Shown: one piece after another, positions 39,223 to 51,239 of the stretch | Layout: every line of letters starts with the position of its first letter | Numbering within the stretch: position 1 is the stretch's first letter | From: Lepiota brunneoincarnata | Lineage: Eukaryota; Basidiomycota; Agaricomycetes; Agaricales; Agaricaceae | Length of the DNA stretch: 64,000 bases | Assembly: GCA_023014365.1 (NCBI GenBank) | Contig: JAEBUN010000019.1 | Coordinates: 496,001 to 560,000, forward strand | Direction of reading: 5' to 3' | Notes under the pieces: model-generated | Seen by the model: the letters and a program-made list of their open reading frames with translations, nothing else | What the model was told of the DNA's origin: nothing | Database searches by the model: none | Translations under genes and position numbers: made by a program

Positions 39223-41927
39223 ATGGTTTTCTTTTTCCTTCAGTTGCTATTAATTGCGCCCCTATTTGCGGGTAAGTACCCCCCATCCATCATTTGCGAC
39301 CCCCCCTCTCAATCCAAGATAGCGGCCCAGAATGCACAAGATGCGATGAATGTAATGGTAGTATGTATGCCGGGGACGTGTATGCTGGGGCACTCCAACA
39401 TCGCATGTACATCTCTCGTTCTTGACTAGCCATCTCGATTACTGACCTATCGGTAGTTGGAGCCAAGCTCATATCGCCCATATCACCCGTCCCCGTTCAT
39501 CTACTGCTGGGCCAGTACACCATGTCGACAAACCCTCAACTACTACACGATGCTCTCTCCTCTTCTCCAACTTTAACTTCCTCTGCTGGTCTCCCCGACT
39601 CACTCTCCCTTCCATTTGACCTTTCCCTCCAGCCTGGCTTAGCCATCTTCTCAGAGCCCCTCTACGCAGGTCAAACGTCATTCACCTCCTTGTCGGATGT
39701 ACCACAGAACTCAAATTCCTCCCTACCACTCACCCTCAAATCCTTCGCACTCTCATCAGGGATGGTCGCTATTCTAAATTCTTCCCGTGAACGCGTAGTT
39801 ATCTGGGACCCGGTACCCGACACTCAACATCTCCCATTACCCCTATCCCAGCTCTCCCTCGTGGGACTTCAATCATCCGCTTGTAATCCGCCGTGTTCCT
39901 CTGGCGGCATTTGCAGTACGGAGGGCCAATGTGAGTGCTCGGATGGATTTAACGGAACCTCATGCGAGGATTGTGCTCCGGGGCGTTTTGGATCTACTTG
40001 TCAGAAGTGCGAGGATCAATGCGAAGAATGCGATGAAGGTATTTCAGGCACCGGTCGGTGTTTGAAGAGGAACAGCGGAGGGGGAAATACCTGTGACTGT
40101 CTCAATGGCATCTGTGGTCCGGATGGTCAATGCTTGTGCAACGATGGGTTTGTGAAGGCCGATAATGGGACACAATGTGCCAAGTGCTCGGAGGGCTTCT
40201 TCCATACGTCTAATGGGGATTGCAAAGGTTCCTGCCGTTCCTGACCCCTCGGTTTTGTTTGAAACGTGTGTTGACTATAGGCTTCAGTTTGCCAGGATGG
40301 ATGTGAACGGTGCGCCCCTGACACAGGCGAGTGCCTTACCTGCCGTCCCAATCTTGAGAAAGACCCACAAGATCCCACCAACTGTATCCAACCCTAAAAC
40401 GGCCAACCGTCCAAAAAATCCTGATTCCGAAACTCAGGCCGTGTGCCCACTAAGATCATTCCTGTTGGATGGCTCCTGCGCTCCTTGCGATCCCTCTTGT
40501 GCATCGTGTAACTCCGGAGAGCCTGATGGGTGCACTACATGTGCCCAGGGATTTTACATGCATGTCGGACTTTGCCTCAAGGCTAATGGCGACGGAGTTT
40601 GTGAACGAACATCCCTAATCGCGAACAACGCAAAGAGGTCCTGCGATACCTGTGGCGCCAAATGCAGGACTTGCAAGATCCCTGACTTTAACGCAAACTC
40701 CGCCGTCGACCAGCTTCAATGCACACAATGCATCCCTGGGACGTTTCTATCGGATGGCAAGTGTATCAACGGTTGTCCGGATGGAACACTTATATCATCC
40801 CGCGACAATACAACATGCCAACGTACGTATTCCCTGATATTCGAGTTTTCATTTTTCTCTGACAACCAGGTTCTTAGCATGCGATCCGAGTTGCAGCACT
40901 TGTGTAAACTTGCCAACATTCTGCCTAAGCTGCTCCGGGCCAGGCCAAATCGTCGCAAACGGTAAATGTGTCACAGCAGCATCATGCCCAAAAAACACAT
41001 TCACCTCGCCTTCCACCTCCTCTTGCGTCTCCTGCCATCCAGACTGCGCCACTTGCATAGGCTCAAGGTTTAACGAATGTGCTTCCTGCCCCTCCTTCCC
41101 GTCCAGTCCTCAGCGGAGGTCGATGCTTGCCTACTTGCGCCAAGAACGAGTTTTGGGACGGCGGGGCTAATAGCTGCAGACCATGCGATAGTTCCTGTGG
41201 AACCTGTTCCGGCCCAGACCCCTCGAACTGTCTTTCCTGCTCTAATGCCAGTGACCGCATCCTCCGTTCAGGTTCTTGTGTCCCTGCATCTGGCACTTGC
41301 ACATCTGGTGCCCCCGTTGTCAGCCCTCTTGGGGTATGTCTTTCTGAACTCGTCTTGCCCCAAGCCTCAGGCACAAGTATACCCGCGCCAATGCCCACCG
41401 TGACTGGGATTAACAAACCCACGGAAATCCCGGAAAAGAAACCGAAGCGTCTGATGTGGTGGCAGATTTTATTGATGACACTGGGTGGTGTGTTTGTTCT
41501 TCTATTGTTCGCGCAGTGCTGGCGTCGATGTGCGAGGAGGCGGAGGGAGCAGCGACGTCGACTTCAGGCACACGCTTTTGCGAATATTTCGCGGAGTGCG
41601 AGGTGGTGGGGGTTGCCGGAGAAGGAGGGTTATGAGCCGAATCAAGTTTACGGGGGTGGTGGGAGTGGTAGTGGTATTGTTGAGCCGCCGGAGGTGGTTA
41701 TACTGCCTGCTGGGGGTTCGAAAGATGACAGGGACGCCAGCGGAGATACCATAAACCAGGTGGTATCACTCTACGAGATCCCCGATCTTAAGGCCCCTCC
41801 GGCTACGAAAGGCAACTCTCCTTACCATGGCGTATATTCGGGGGCAGGGAAAGGGTATTCGAGTGAAAAGATGGGGCCTTATTACGGTTATCAACAGGAC
41901 GATGGCTACAATCCTCCGTCATGGTAG
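39223..41927 (+). CDS. Cys-rich EGF/furin-type receptor-like membrane protein
   Basis: Type I membrane protein of a family conserved in Agaricomycetes. The first exon encodes a signal peptide (MVFFFLQLLLIAPLFAG, from ATG 39223) and splices, probably near 39456, to ISPISPVPVHLLLGQYTMST. A beta-rich N-domain follows, then many Cys-rich units: SACNPPCSSGGICSTEGQCE (EGF-like), CEDCAPGRFGSTCQKCEDQC, CDCLNGICGPDGQCLCNDGF, CLTCRPNLEKDPQDPTNC, CAPCDPSCASCNSGEPDGCT, CHPDCATCIGSRFNECASCP and CRPCDSSCGTCSGPDPSNCL. The single TM helix is WWQILLMTLGGVFVLLLFA, followed by a basic cytosolic start (RRCARRRREQRRR) and a Gly/Tyr/Pro-rich tail ending YYGYQQDDGYNPPSW. Two one-base frame problems (about 40438-40442 and 41092-41098) interrupt the Cys-rich part. 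Pieces of its 3' half recur twice downstream. Function unknown; ligand binding or wall sensing is inference. Confidence 0.85.
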
Positions 41928-42646
41928 GAGGTCTAAGGCGGGACGTGTTGATGGGGCAATGGGAGAATTCCGGTGACTGTGTGCATGAGGTGGGATTTTT
42001 CGAGGATCAGGATGCGGGCTCTGTCGCGTCTTGGGAATGAGCTGCCTCCCCACCTTTTTTTTCGCTTCATAACCCGAGGAGATTTTGGATGGACGCAAAT
42101 AGTCCCCGCTAATTTATCTTAGATGGGTTTCTTCCTTACTTTCAATTTTGGGGCTGTGATGGCGCCCGAGGCCCACATAACTGCAGAATTTCGGTGTAAC
42201 TTTTGATAAGATTGCATCGCCTATTATCTTCATTTATGTATACATGTCCCTTAATCATACAATATACCTCAACTAGTAGGGGATAACTGATAAATGAGAC
42301 CCATTGAACTCTGCATGACCTACTACCCGTGCTCAGGCTTCAATACTCAATACCTGACGATCGACTATGAGTCGCTGCTCCATGTGTCTTGACGCAGTAG
42401 CTTATGGATGCTACGTTTGCGTACGTGTTATGGTGTTGCGCCTCCTGTACAGAGTACCAATACTGACAGGATCCCAAATGTTACTGTACACATGGTGATA
42501 CAGCCTAGGCTTACGGCCAGCGTCCTATTCGTGCCTTCTAACATACAACAATCACACGTTTTATAAACTGCTCATGTTTGACGCAGTAATGTGTGTCGTA
42601 TTTGCAGTGCTGTGACTCGTGAGACGGGGATAGAATCAAAATTTGA
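41928..42646. other. 3' region and intergenic before NACHT copy 1
   Basis: About 720 bp, AT-richer, no coding evidence. Confidence 0.4.
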
Positions 42647-42659
42647 TTGACGATCGAGC

Positions 42660-42841
42660 AAAATTCGAACAGCATTGCACAGGTGCTTAGCCTATCGCTT
42701 CACTCTCACTCTGCGACTAACACCAGCCAAGAACAACACCCACTTCCTATCTGCCGCCCAGAAAACTTTTCGTCAGATCCGTCGTCCGCTATTTTGACCA
42801 CGGGCCAACTTATGGATCAGGGTCAATCTGCACAAGCAGGA
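42660..42841 (+). repeat. NACHT leader segment, copy A
   Basis: About 180 bp directly before the NACHT start in unit A; recurs before the NACHT starts at 47345-47528 and 53025-53195. Shared blocks include CAGGTGCTTAGC, an ACACCAGCC-type block, CACTTCCTATC and a TCAGGTC/TCAGATC block. In unit A it stays open in the NACHT frame and may encode an N-terminal extension. Confidence 0.75.
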
Positions 42842-45142
42842 ATGGAAAGCTTCAACAATGCCCACCACTTCACTGTCAATAATCTGAATATTCATGATGT
42901 TACACAGAGCACCCATGTTCGCATGGGGCCCGGCTCTGACAGTGCAGTGATTTACATAACCTCTTCGTTTGGCACTTTGAATTTCAAGTCATACCAGCGC
43001 TTCAAGCGTTGATCAAGCACGTCATGGAAGGGGTCGAGTTCGACTCCTCCGAGCGCGAGCCCTCCCCCTCAATGCCACCCCGGGACCAGGCAAGAGATCA
43101 TCCGGGCCATCCTAACTTGGCGCTATAACAACAATCGAGCCAAGAGGGTTCTCTGGCTGAATGGTCCTGCTGGCGTCGGAAAGACCTGCAATCATCCAGA
43201 CTCTCGCCCAATTGGAATCCGAATCTCCTGAAGGCATGCTCGGTGCAACACTCTTCTTTTCAAAGCGCAACCAGCGCAACAACCCCAACAGGGTGTTTGC
43301 AACCATTGCATATCAGCTCGCTGTTAGGGATCCGTCTTATCGCAGCTACATTACCGAAAGGATAACCACCGATCCCAGGCTCCTAGGGAAGTCAACTAGT
43401 GAACAATTCAAGTTGTTCTTCACCAAACCATTTGGGGAGCTTATGATTTGGAAAGGGCCTGACGTATGGTCGATATATCTGGATGGACTTGACGAATGTG
43501 ATGGAGAACACATGCAGTGTAGACTTGTCGAACTCATATGTGAATTCACTCTAAAATTTCCCCGAGCTCCCCTTATCTGGATCATCGCAAGCCGTCCAGA
43601 AAGACACCTTCAAACTCTTTTCTCCCGCGACACGGTTCAACCCGCCCATCACGTAGTCACAGTTCCAGTCAACTCTCCCCAAGGTTGCCAGGATGTTGAA
43701 CGGATTTCTTCGGAAAGGATTCGCTGAGATCCGAGACAACCATCCCAACCTGATTCCATCATCCCCTCCGTGGCCCACAGAGAGTGATTTCCTAGAGATA
43801 GCGCGGGCCGCGTCTGGCCTGTTTATATTTGCTTCCACAGTCACTCGATTCATCGGCATTGACTCAATGTACGGAGACCCAGTTATACCGGCTCCAACAT
43901 GTTCTTGCCGTCGTCGATGGAGTCGGGTCGACCATCAAGTCTGGGTGAAAATCCTCTGTATACCCTGGACGCATTATACACGCAGATTATGTCCACTATC
44001 GAACCAAGCACCCTCTCCATCGCTAAGCAGATCCTCGGATTTAGCATCTGCCGTTCTGCCTGTTCAGGCCTACTGTCGCTCGTCGAGATTGCCAATATCT
44101 TGGGTTTTGAGTAACACGCTGTTTGTAACGCACTTGAAAGACTACACTCCGTCATTGAGGTTCCCACACCGAAGACGCACTGAGGATGAAAATCAAAATT
44201 CTTCATACCTCCTTTATGGACTGTCTTGATGACCCAGGACGCTCACACGAGTACGCTATCGACCTTATAGAGTTCAACACGATGGTATGGCGTGGCTACT
44301 CACGCATTCTACTGCAAGTAAACGAAGACGCTCGAGGAAGTAAGCTCCAGTGTATATCTCGTCCAAGATTTATTTGTAACATCATACAGTCGACGCGGTC
44401 ACCCTCAGCTGGCCCGATGCAAACTGGACAGGCCTCTCCTACACAATTAAATCGGCACGGGCGGACTGGGCACGGATGTTAACGGTCGCAAATATACCAC
44501 AATTTTCCAAGTATCTCCGTGTTTCCGTCCCTACCTCTGAGCTTCTTGAAGTATTTGACAAAATATCCTTCGATCGACTCGAATTATACACCACGGGCCC
44601 GACAACTCTAGCCTATGGTAACCTCCTGAAGTGGATGAAGTATTATGTACGTATCTCTTCTCGTAGTTCTGCATTCATGGCTCTTACCCATGTGTTATCT
44701 ATGCAAGACCCCACCGGAACTCTGGAACAGGTCGTTGACAGAGGATTTGAGGCTCCTTTGGCGGCTTGCGTTCGCACCCTAAGTCGCAGCAGCAAGGACA
44801 AGCTCCCCTACGAATACTATAATTGGCGCTCGGAGCCGTCCGTTAACCCCACACTTACTTGTTTCTGGGGACAGGCTTCTGTGGCTACTTATTACTTGAA
44901 AGTTTAGTTCCATAACCATCGTTGACACCCACCCAATTAAGTCACATTTTCTCATAAAGGGCTCGATATTTCAAACTGGGTTTCACCCGACTGGCTCGGT
45001 CGAGGTGCTTCTAGATAGATTGCACCCTCAGCGGGATGCTCGGGTTGCGATTCTAGCGGGGTGGATTCTGTACGCTGAGGAGGAGGTGCAAGCGGACGGC
45101 TCAGTGAAGGGGTATATTTTTCGGCTCTCGGAGCGGTTGTAG
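42842..45142 (+). pseudogene. NACHT-domain STAND ATPase, copy 1 (disrupted)
   Basis: Starts MESFNNAHHFTVNNLNIHDV, the leader typical of agaricomycete NACHT proteins. Then come VEFDSSERE, Walker A region RVLWLNGPAGVGK, ATLFFSKRNQRNNPNRVFAT, Walker B IYLDGLDECDGEHMQ, sensor-type PLIWIIASRPERHLQTLFSR, and the post-NACHT helical part ARAASGLFIFASTVTRFIGI, VEIANILGF and LHTSFMDCLDD. A shared C-terminal exon ends the gene at 45140-45142. The frame is broken at about 43064, 43184-43186 (inside the P-loop) and 43890-43900, and near 44180. An in-frame TAA at 44112-44114 replaces a Gln conserved in three sister copies. The nonsense change is a substitution, so at least this copy seems genuinely inactivated, even if some indels are sequence errors. 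Confidence 0.8.
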
Positions 45143-45200
45143 TTTGTTTTCTTCTAGGATCTATCTTGCTCTCGAGGATTTAGATTGATTCTGTCGATCA

Positions 45201-46525
45201 ATGTCATACGACCCTCTCCCCCGCTTCCCCAAACTCAAGAAGCGCAACAACCCAAACAGGGTGCTCGCGACTATCGCATATCAGCTTGCTGCCAGGGTTC
45301 AGTCTTATCGCAACTACGTTACTAAAAAGACAACTGCCGATTTCCAGACTCCTAGGGAAATCTATGAGCGAACAGTTCGAGTTGCTCGTCATGAAACTAT
45401 TTGGGGAGCCCTATGGTTTGGAAGGGCCCTGGCGCTTTGTCGATATATCTAGATGGCATGGATGAGTGTGATGGAGAAAACATGCAATGCAAGCTCATCG
45501 AATTCATATACGAATTCACTTTAAGGTTCCCTGGTACCCGTCTCGCCTGGATCACTGCAAGTCGTCGGGAGAGACACCTCCAAACTCTTTTCTTACGTGA
45601 AACTGTTCAATGCAGCTATGACGTAGTTACGATTCCGATCAACTCTCCCACAGCTCGCCAGGATGTTGAAAGGTTTCTTCGAAGAGGGTTTGCTAGGATC
45701 CAAGACAATCATCCTGTCATCCGCTCTATAGCCCACCGAGAGCCAGTTTTTGGAGATAGCGAGGGCTGCCTCGGGCTTGTTTATATTCGCCTCCACGGTC
45801 GTTCGGTTCACTGGGATCGATTCGATGTATGGAGACCCAGTTGTCCGGTTGAGGCACGTTCTTTCTGTCATCAGGAAAGCCGAGTTGATTATCGACCTGG
45901 ACGACAATCCCCTATCTATCCTCGATGTATTGTACACACAGTTTATGTCTACCATCGAACCAAGTACCCTCCCAGCGACAAAGTGGATCCTCGGATCCAA
46001 CATCTACCATCACATGGGTTGTGTCAAGTCACTTGTCGAGATCGCAAATATTCTGGGCCTTGAACAGCGCACGGTTTATAGTGCACTTCAAGGACTGCAT
46101 TCCGTCATTGAGGTTCTTAAACCGGAGGAGGCTTCGACTACATTGATCACAATTCTTCATGCCTCCTTTGCGGAATACCTTAAAGACCAAGGACGTTCCT
46201 GCGAGTATGCTGTTGATCTGACCGAATTTAACACAAGGGTATGGCACGGCTGCTTCCGCATTCTACAGGAAGCAAATGAAGACACTCGAGGGAGTAAGTT
46301 TGGAGCGTTCTAGTATCTACCTTAATCGGACGAAGGTTATTTTGTAATACCACAGTCGATGTGATCACCCACAGTTAGCCCAATACAAACTGGATGGACC
46401 TCTCTTTCACAGTTCTACACGTGGCACAGAAGATCTGGGCGTTAATGTTAATGTCCGCGAGCGAGAAATTTCGGGCATACCCCAAGGAGCTTCGCATTAT
46501 TTGAAGATGTTCGCGCTCAGCACCA
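45201..46525 (+). pseudogene. NACHT copy 2, 5'-truncated relic
   Basis: Begins inside the NACHT domain (KKRNNPNRVLATIAYQLAAR), so the leader and Walker A are missing. Later parts are recognisable with frame changes: YLDGMDECDGENMQCKLIEF (Walker B), TRLAWITASRRERHLQTLFL, QDVERFLRRGFARIQDN, LEIARAASGLFIFASTVVRF, SLVEIANILGLEQRTVYSAL and LHASFAEYLKDQGRSCEYAV. After about 46310 only decayed traces of the C-terminal exons remain. It lies about 60 bp after copy 1, presumably a tandem duplicate that lost its 5' end. Confidence 0.8.
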
Positions 46526-46779
46526 TATGGGTTACGTATCCCTTGGTGTGAGTTGTTTTCATTTATGTGCCGGTCGATGAAGGTGTCGCAAGTCCTGTTA
46601 GTGCCTCGCTTAAACTCATGTTTACGTTCCCGTCTGACTTGGAGTAGCGATAAGAGACGAAGGCCGGCTCTGTGTCAAATATAGTAACGTGGGGGTCGTG
46701 TATTTGCGATGCTGTGACTCTGGGTGATACGGGGCGCCGCTGGGCGAGTGGATCGTGCAGGAGCAACAGGGTTACGTTG

Positions 46780-47190
46780 GGTCCCCAGGCCACCTCGCCA
46801 CAAACGGAAAACCATTCACCTCCCCTGTTACCTCTCCTGCCATTCCGACTGCACCACCCATTCAGGACCAATGCACGTCCTGCCCCTCCTTCTTTCCCGG
46901 CCCTTAGCAATCATCGATGCTTGTCAACTTGCGCCAGGAACGAGTTTAGGATGGCGGAGCTGAGAACGGTAGATCGTACGGTACCGTTTGTGAAACTCGT
47001 CCTGGTAACCTAAGTTTCTCTTATTCCTACATCTGGGACTTCCCATCCCACCTGTCGAGGTTCATTTCTCCCTGTCCACAGCCGTGTATGTACATTCGCA
47101 CAGATGCCTACCGTGACTGATCATGACAGACTTACGATAGTGGTGGGAAAATCCAAGCACCTGGCATGGCGGCAGATCCTGTTGACGGGC
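46780..47190 (+). pseudogene. Fragment of the Cys-rich receptor gene (unit B)
   Basis: Nucleotide similarity to 40952-41480 of the full gene, e.g. the stretches around ACATTCACCTC, CCTGCCCCTCC, GATGCTTGxCxACTTGCGCCA and GGCAGATCCTGTTGA (TM region). Stops and rearrangements exclude function. Its order, receptor relic then NACHT gene, repeats that of unit A. Confidence 0.75.
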
Positions 47191-47344
47191 ACATTCAGCG
47201 AACAGAAAAGATCTCTTGAGCGACCACAAGATGGGGCCCCATCACCGCCATCAGCGAGATGAGGCGTGTGTTGAGGGACGAAAGTGGAGCAGAGCTCCAA
47301 CAGGTTCCGACGAGCGCTGTTGGCTGACACGAAGGGATGGTCAT

Positions 47345-47528
47345 GGGATTTGAACGCTGCACAGGCGCTTAGCTTATTGGTTCCCCCACACCTCCCCCCA
47401 CCACCGCCATGGACAACACCAGCCACGAACAAGGCTCACTTCCTATCAGTCGCCCATGTGATACTCCGTCAGGTCCATTGTCCTCTACTATGACCTCAAA
47501 TGGGAAAGGTTGATCTGTATAAGCAGGA
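47345..47528 (+). repeat. NACHT leader segment, copy B
   Basis: Homologous to 42660-42841 and 53025-53195. It contains an ATG at 47409 (MDNTSHEQGSLPISRP) whose frame ends before the NACHT start, because a short stretch present in the other copies is missing here. Confidence 0.75.
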
Positions 47529-49799
47529 ATGGGACATTTCAACAATGCCCACCATTTCACTGTCAATAATCTGGCTATGTACGAGGCTACACAGCACAGC
47601 CATACTCATGTGGGCTACGACAGTGAGCAAGCTGACCTCTTCCCCTGGCACTTTATGAATGTCAAGTTCGCTCTAGCATTTCAGGCCTTGATCACGCACG
47701 TCATCGAAGGAGCCGAGTTCGACTCCTCCGAGCGCGACCCTCCTCCTAGATGCCATCCTGGGACCAGGCACGACATCATCCAAATCATCCTAACTTGGCG
47801 TCACAATAGTAACCGAGTCAAGAGGGTTCTCTGGTTGAATGGTCCTGCCGGGGTCGGAAAGTCTGCAATTATCCAAACCCTCGCCGAGTTGGAATCCGAG
47901 TCTCCTGAAAACTGGCTCGGCGCAACTCTATTCTTCTCACGGCTCAACGAGCGTAACAACCCCAGCAGAGCGCTTGCGACCATTGCATATCAGCTCGCCG
48001 TCAAAGATTCATCTTATCGAAATTACATTACCGAACGCATAGCGGCCAATCCCAGACTCCTAGGGAAGTCGATGAGCGAACAATTCAAGTTGTTCATCAC
48101 AAGACCGTTCGGAGAGCTTATGATTTGGAAAGGGCCCTGATGCCTGGTCGATATATCTGGACGGGCTTGACGAATGTGATGGAGAGCGCATGCAATGCAG
48201 ACTTGTCGAACTCATATGTGAATTTACTCTAAAATTTCCTCGAGCCCCTCTTGTCTGGATTATCGCGAGCCGTCCAGAGAGACACCTCCAAACACTTTTC
48301 TCCCGCGACACTGTTCAGCGCAGCCATCAGGAAGTCACAGTTCCAGTTAACTCTCCCCAAGGTTGCCAGGATGTTGAACGATTTCTTCGGAAAGGATTCG
48401 TTGAGATCCGAGACAACTATCCTGACTTGATTCCATCATCCTCCTCGTGGCCTACAGAGAGCGAATTCCTGGAGATAGCGAGGGCCGCGTCTGGCCTGTT
48501 CATATTCGCTTCCACGGTCATTCGATTCATTGGCATCGATTCGATGTATGGAGATCCGGTTACCCAGCTTGGACGCGTTCTTCTGGTCGTCAAGAAAGCT
48601 AAATCAACAATCGGTGCGGACGATAATCCCTTGTCTGCCCTAGATGCACTGTACGCGCAGATCATGTCCACCGTTGACCCAAGTAAACTCTCAGTTGCAA
48701 AGCAGATCCTTGGGTTCAGTACCTACCCTCATACCGGCCATCCCTTCTCACTTATCGAAATTGCGAATATTCTGGGTCTTAAGCAACATATGGTTTATAA
48801 CGCACTTCAAAGACTGCACTCTGTCATTGACGTTCCCAAGCCAGAGGATGCTCCGCGGGAGGATGTCACGGTTCTTCATGCCTCCTTTGCGGACTATCTT
48901 CGGGATCCGGAACGTTCCCACGAGTATACCATCGACCCTACAGAATTCAATATACTGGTCTGGCGCGGTTACACACGCATTCTACGGGAAGCAAATGAAA
49001 ACACTCGAGGGAGTGAGTTCCCTATATTTTGTCCATGGGTTGTTTGTAATATCGTACAGTCAACGCAGTCACCCTCAGCTGGCCCTGGCCTGATATGCAG
49101 CAGACAGGCCTCTCCTCCATGGTTCGGCGTGCACGGGACTTCTGGGCACCAATGCTCATGTCCATGGCCTTCAAGATAGACCGCGTGTTAATCCGCGTTC
49201 CCATCCCCACCTCCGAGCTCCTCGAAGTGTTTGACAAAATATCCTTCGATCGGCTCGAATTATACGTCCCGGAATCTCATGATTTTATTCCCTTCCTGAT
49301 GTGGATGAGATATCATGTACGTTTGTCTTCTGGCTACTCTATTACATTCACAGCTCTTACCCATCTGTGCAAGTCCCCGCCAGAACTTCGGAATAGGTTG
49401 CTGGCGGAGAAATCTCAAGCTTCTGTGGTGGCTGATACGCATGTCCTAAATCGCATCAGCGGGAACGAGACCTCCTACAAAATCATTTACTGGCCCTGTA
49501 GGGGGTCCTCCCGGTGCGGGTATGAGGATTGGTCCGGAAGGGCCCCGGTGAGTGCTTAGAATTTAGAAGCTTGGCTCCATAATCGTTATTGACACCTACC
49601 AATCAGTCCGGTTCATTGCATGATTATTTTGAGGTGCGTCACTCGACCAAAATGCCTCGAGAGAGACTACGCGAACTTTCCCAACGCGGAGCCCAATTTA
49701 CAATCTTAGCGGGGAGGTATGTGTTCACTGAGGAGAAGGCACGAGTAGATGGCGAGGCAGTGAAGGTGTATATTCTTCGACTCTCCGATCCCGTGTTAG
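47529..49799 (+). CDS. NACHT-domain STAND ATPase (NLR-like), copy 3, best preserved
   Basis: Starts MGHFNNAHHFTVNNLAMYEA. NACHT module: EFDSSERDPPPRCHPGTRHD, RVLWLNGPAGVGKSAIIQTL (Walker A GxxGxGKS), LGATLFFSRLNERNNPSRAL, IYLDGLDECDGERMQCRLVE (Walker B), APLVWIIASRPERHLQTLFS, QDVERFLRKGFVEIRDNYPD. The helical region follows: FLEIARAASGLFIFASTVIR, LDALYAQIMSTVDPSKLSVA, FSLIEIANILGLKQHMVYNA, VLHASFADYLRDPERSHEYT. After an intron (donor near 49013) come NAVTLSWPWPDM and FDKISFDRLELYVPE, then a last exon with VKVYILRLSDPV. One extra C at about 48134-48136 breaks the frame after MIWKGP; the usual stop after LSDPV is displaced by one base near 49797. No WD40, ankyrin or TPR repeats follow. Effector function unknown. 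Confidence 0.85.
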
Positions 49800-49989
49800 G
49801 TTTTAGGTGTTTAGCATTTCAGGGAATTTGCAATGGGCTCTGCCGATTTGTACTTCTCTTCTCTTCCTTCCTTTCCTCCTTTTTCAACTTGATATTGTTC
49901 ATCTGGATTTTCACGTCTACCCAAATATACTGTAAAAGGAATAGAGGATATAATCGAACATCCGGTGTGTTCTGCTGCCGGACTGTATA

Positions 49990-51040
49990 GTTGTATGCAC
50001 AGTACATACATTATAACGCACTTCAAAGACTGCACTCTGTCATTGTGATCCCAGAACCGGAGGACGCTCCAAGAATGAATGTCAAGATTCTTCGCGCCTT
50101 CTTTACGGACAATCTGAAAAATGCACGAGTAAGCCATCGACCTCACTAAATTCAACATAATAGAATGGCTCGGCTACTCACGCATGCTACAACAGGCAAA
50201 CGAAGACAGCCAGGGGAAGTAGGTTCTAGCATGTATCTTGCCCGGATTTATTTGTAATATCACGCAGGTCAACGCAGTCACCCTCAGCTGGCCCAACTCA
50301 CATTGGACACGACTCGCCTTCATAGTTCGGCACGCACGGAACAACTGGGCACCAATGCTGGTGTCCGCAAACGAGAAATTTCGAAAGTACTCCGAGCACC
50401 TCCGTATTTCATCCCCCACCTCTGAGCTTCTTGAAATTTTTGACGGAATATCATTCGCCCGGCTCGAACCATACATCCCGGACTCTACACGGACCATAAA
50501 CCTCATTAATCTTCTGATATGGATGAGATCCCATGTACGTTTCTTCTTGTCGCTTTATACCCATAGCTCTTAGCCATCTGTGCAAGTCCCCACCAGAACT
50601 CCAGAACCGGTTGTTGGCAGAAGAATTTCAAGCACCTATAGTACTCAAATCGCATCAACAAGCATAAGAACTCCTACGAAATCCTTCATTGGCCCTCGGA
50701 ACGCTCCACTAGATGGGAGCCCATAGGTCTCTGGACGGAGAACCCGGTAAGTGCTGTGTAATTTGGAAGTTTGGTGCCGCAGTCATCGTTAACATATCAC
50801 GCTGTCTTTTTTTATTAAGGACCCGATTAGCTTCGGTTGGCATGATGCTCAGGGTATTTAGTGAGTATGAGGCTCGGGTGCTTGGTTCCACCGAGATGCT
50901 TCCAAGCGCACTGTGCAAACTTCCTCAGCGGGTCGCCCAGATTGCGATTTCAGCAGGGTGGATTGTGTTTGCTGAGGAGGAGATGCAGGCAGATGGCTCA
51001 GTGAAGGTGTATATCCTTCGACTCTCTGAGCCCGTATAGT
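49990..51040 (+). pseudogene. NACHT copy 4, C-terminal relic
   Basis: Only the 3' part remains. Traces of ALQRLHSVI and ILRAFF/DNLK lie at 50020-50130, then NAVTLSWPNSHWTRLAFIVR, NNWAPMLVSANEKFRKYSEH, SELLEIFDGISFARLEPYIP, and the terminal exon with GWIVFAEEEMQADGSVKVYI and LRLSEPV before a stop at 51038-51040. The NACHT ATPase part is absent. Confidence 0.75.
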
Positions 51041-51239
51041 TTTTTTTTTTTTTGGATGGCTATGTTTTCTCCCTACTTCCCCCCCTTTTTTGATTTGATG
51101 TTGTTCATCTAAAATTTTACGATGCATCTCACGTTTGCGCAAATATGTTGTGATGGCGTTCAAGGCCCAAGTGACTGGCATAACCTTTAATAAGGATACT
51201 GCATCTATGATACGTCTCCTTTAATGTACCTCGATTGTA

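Noticed and set aside
48134..48136. Programmed frameshift in NACHT copy 3
   Set aside because: No slippery site or downstream structure evident, and the same kind of extra base occurs in unrelated conserved genes in this window.
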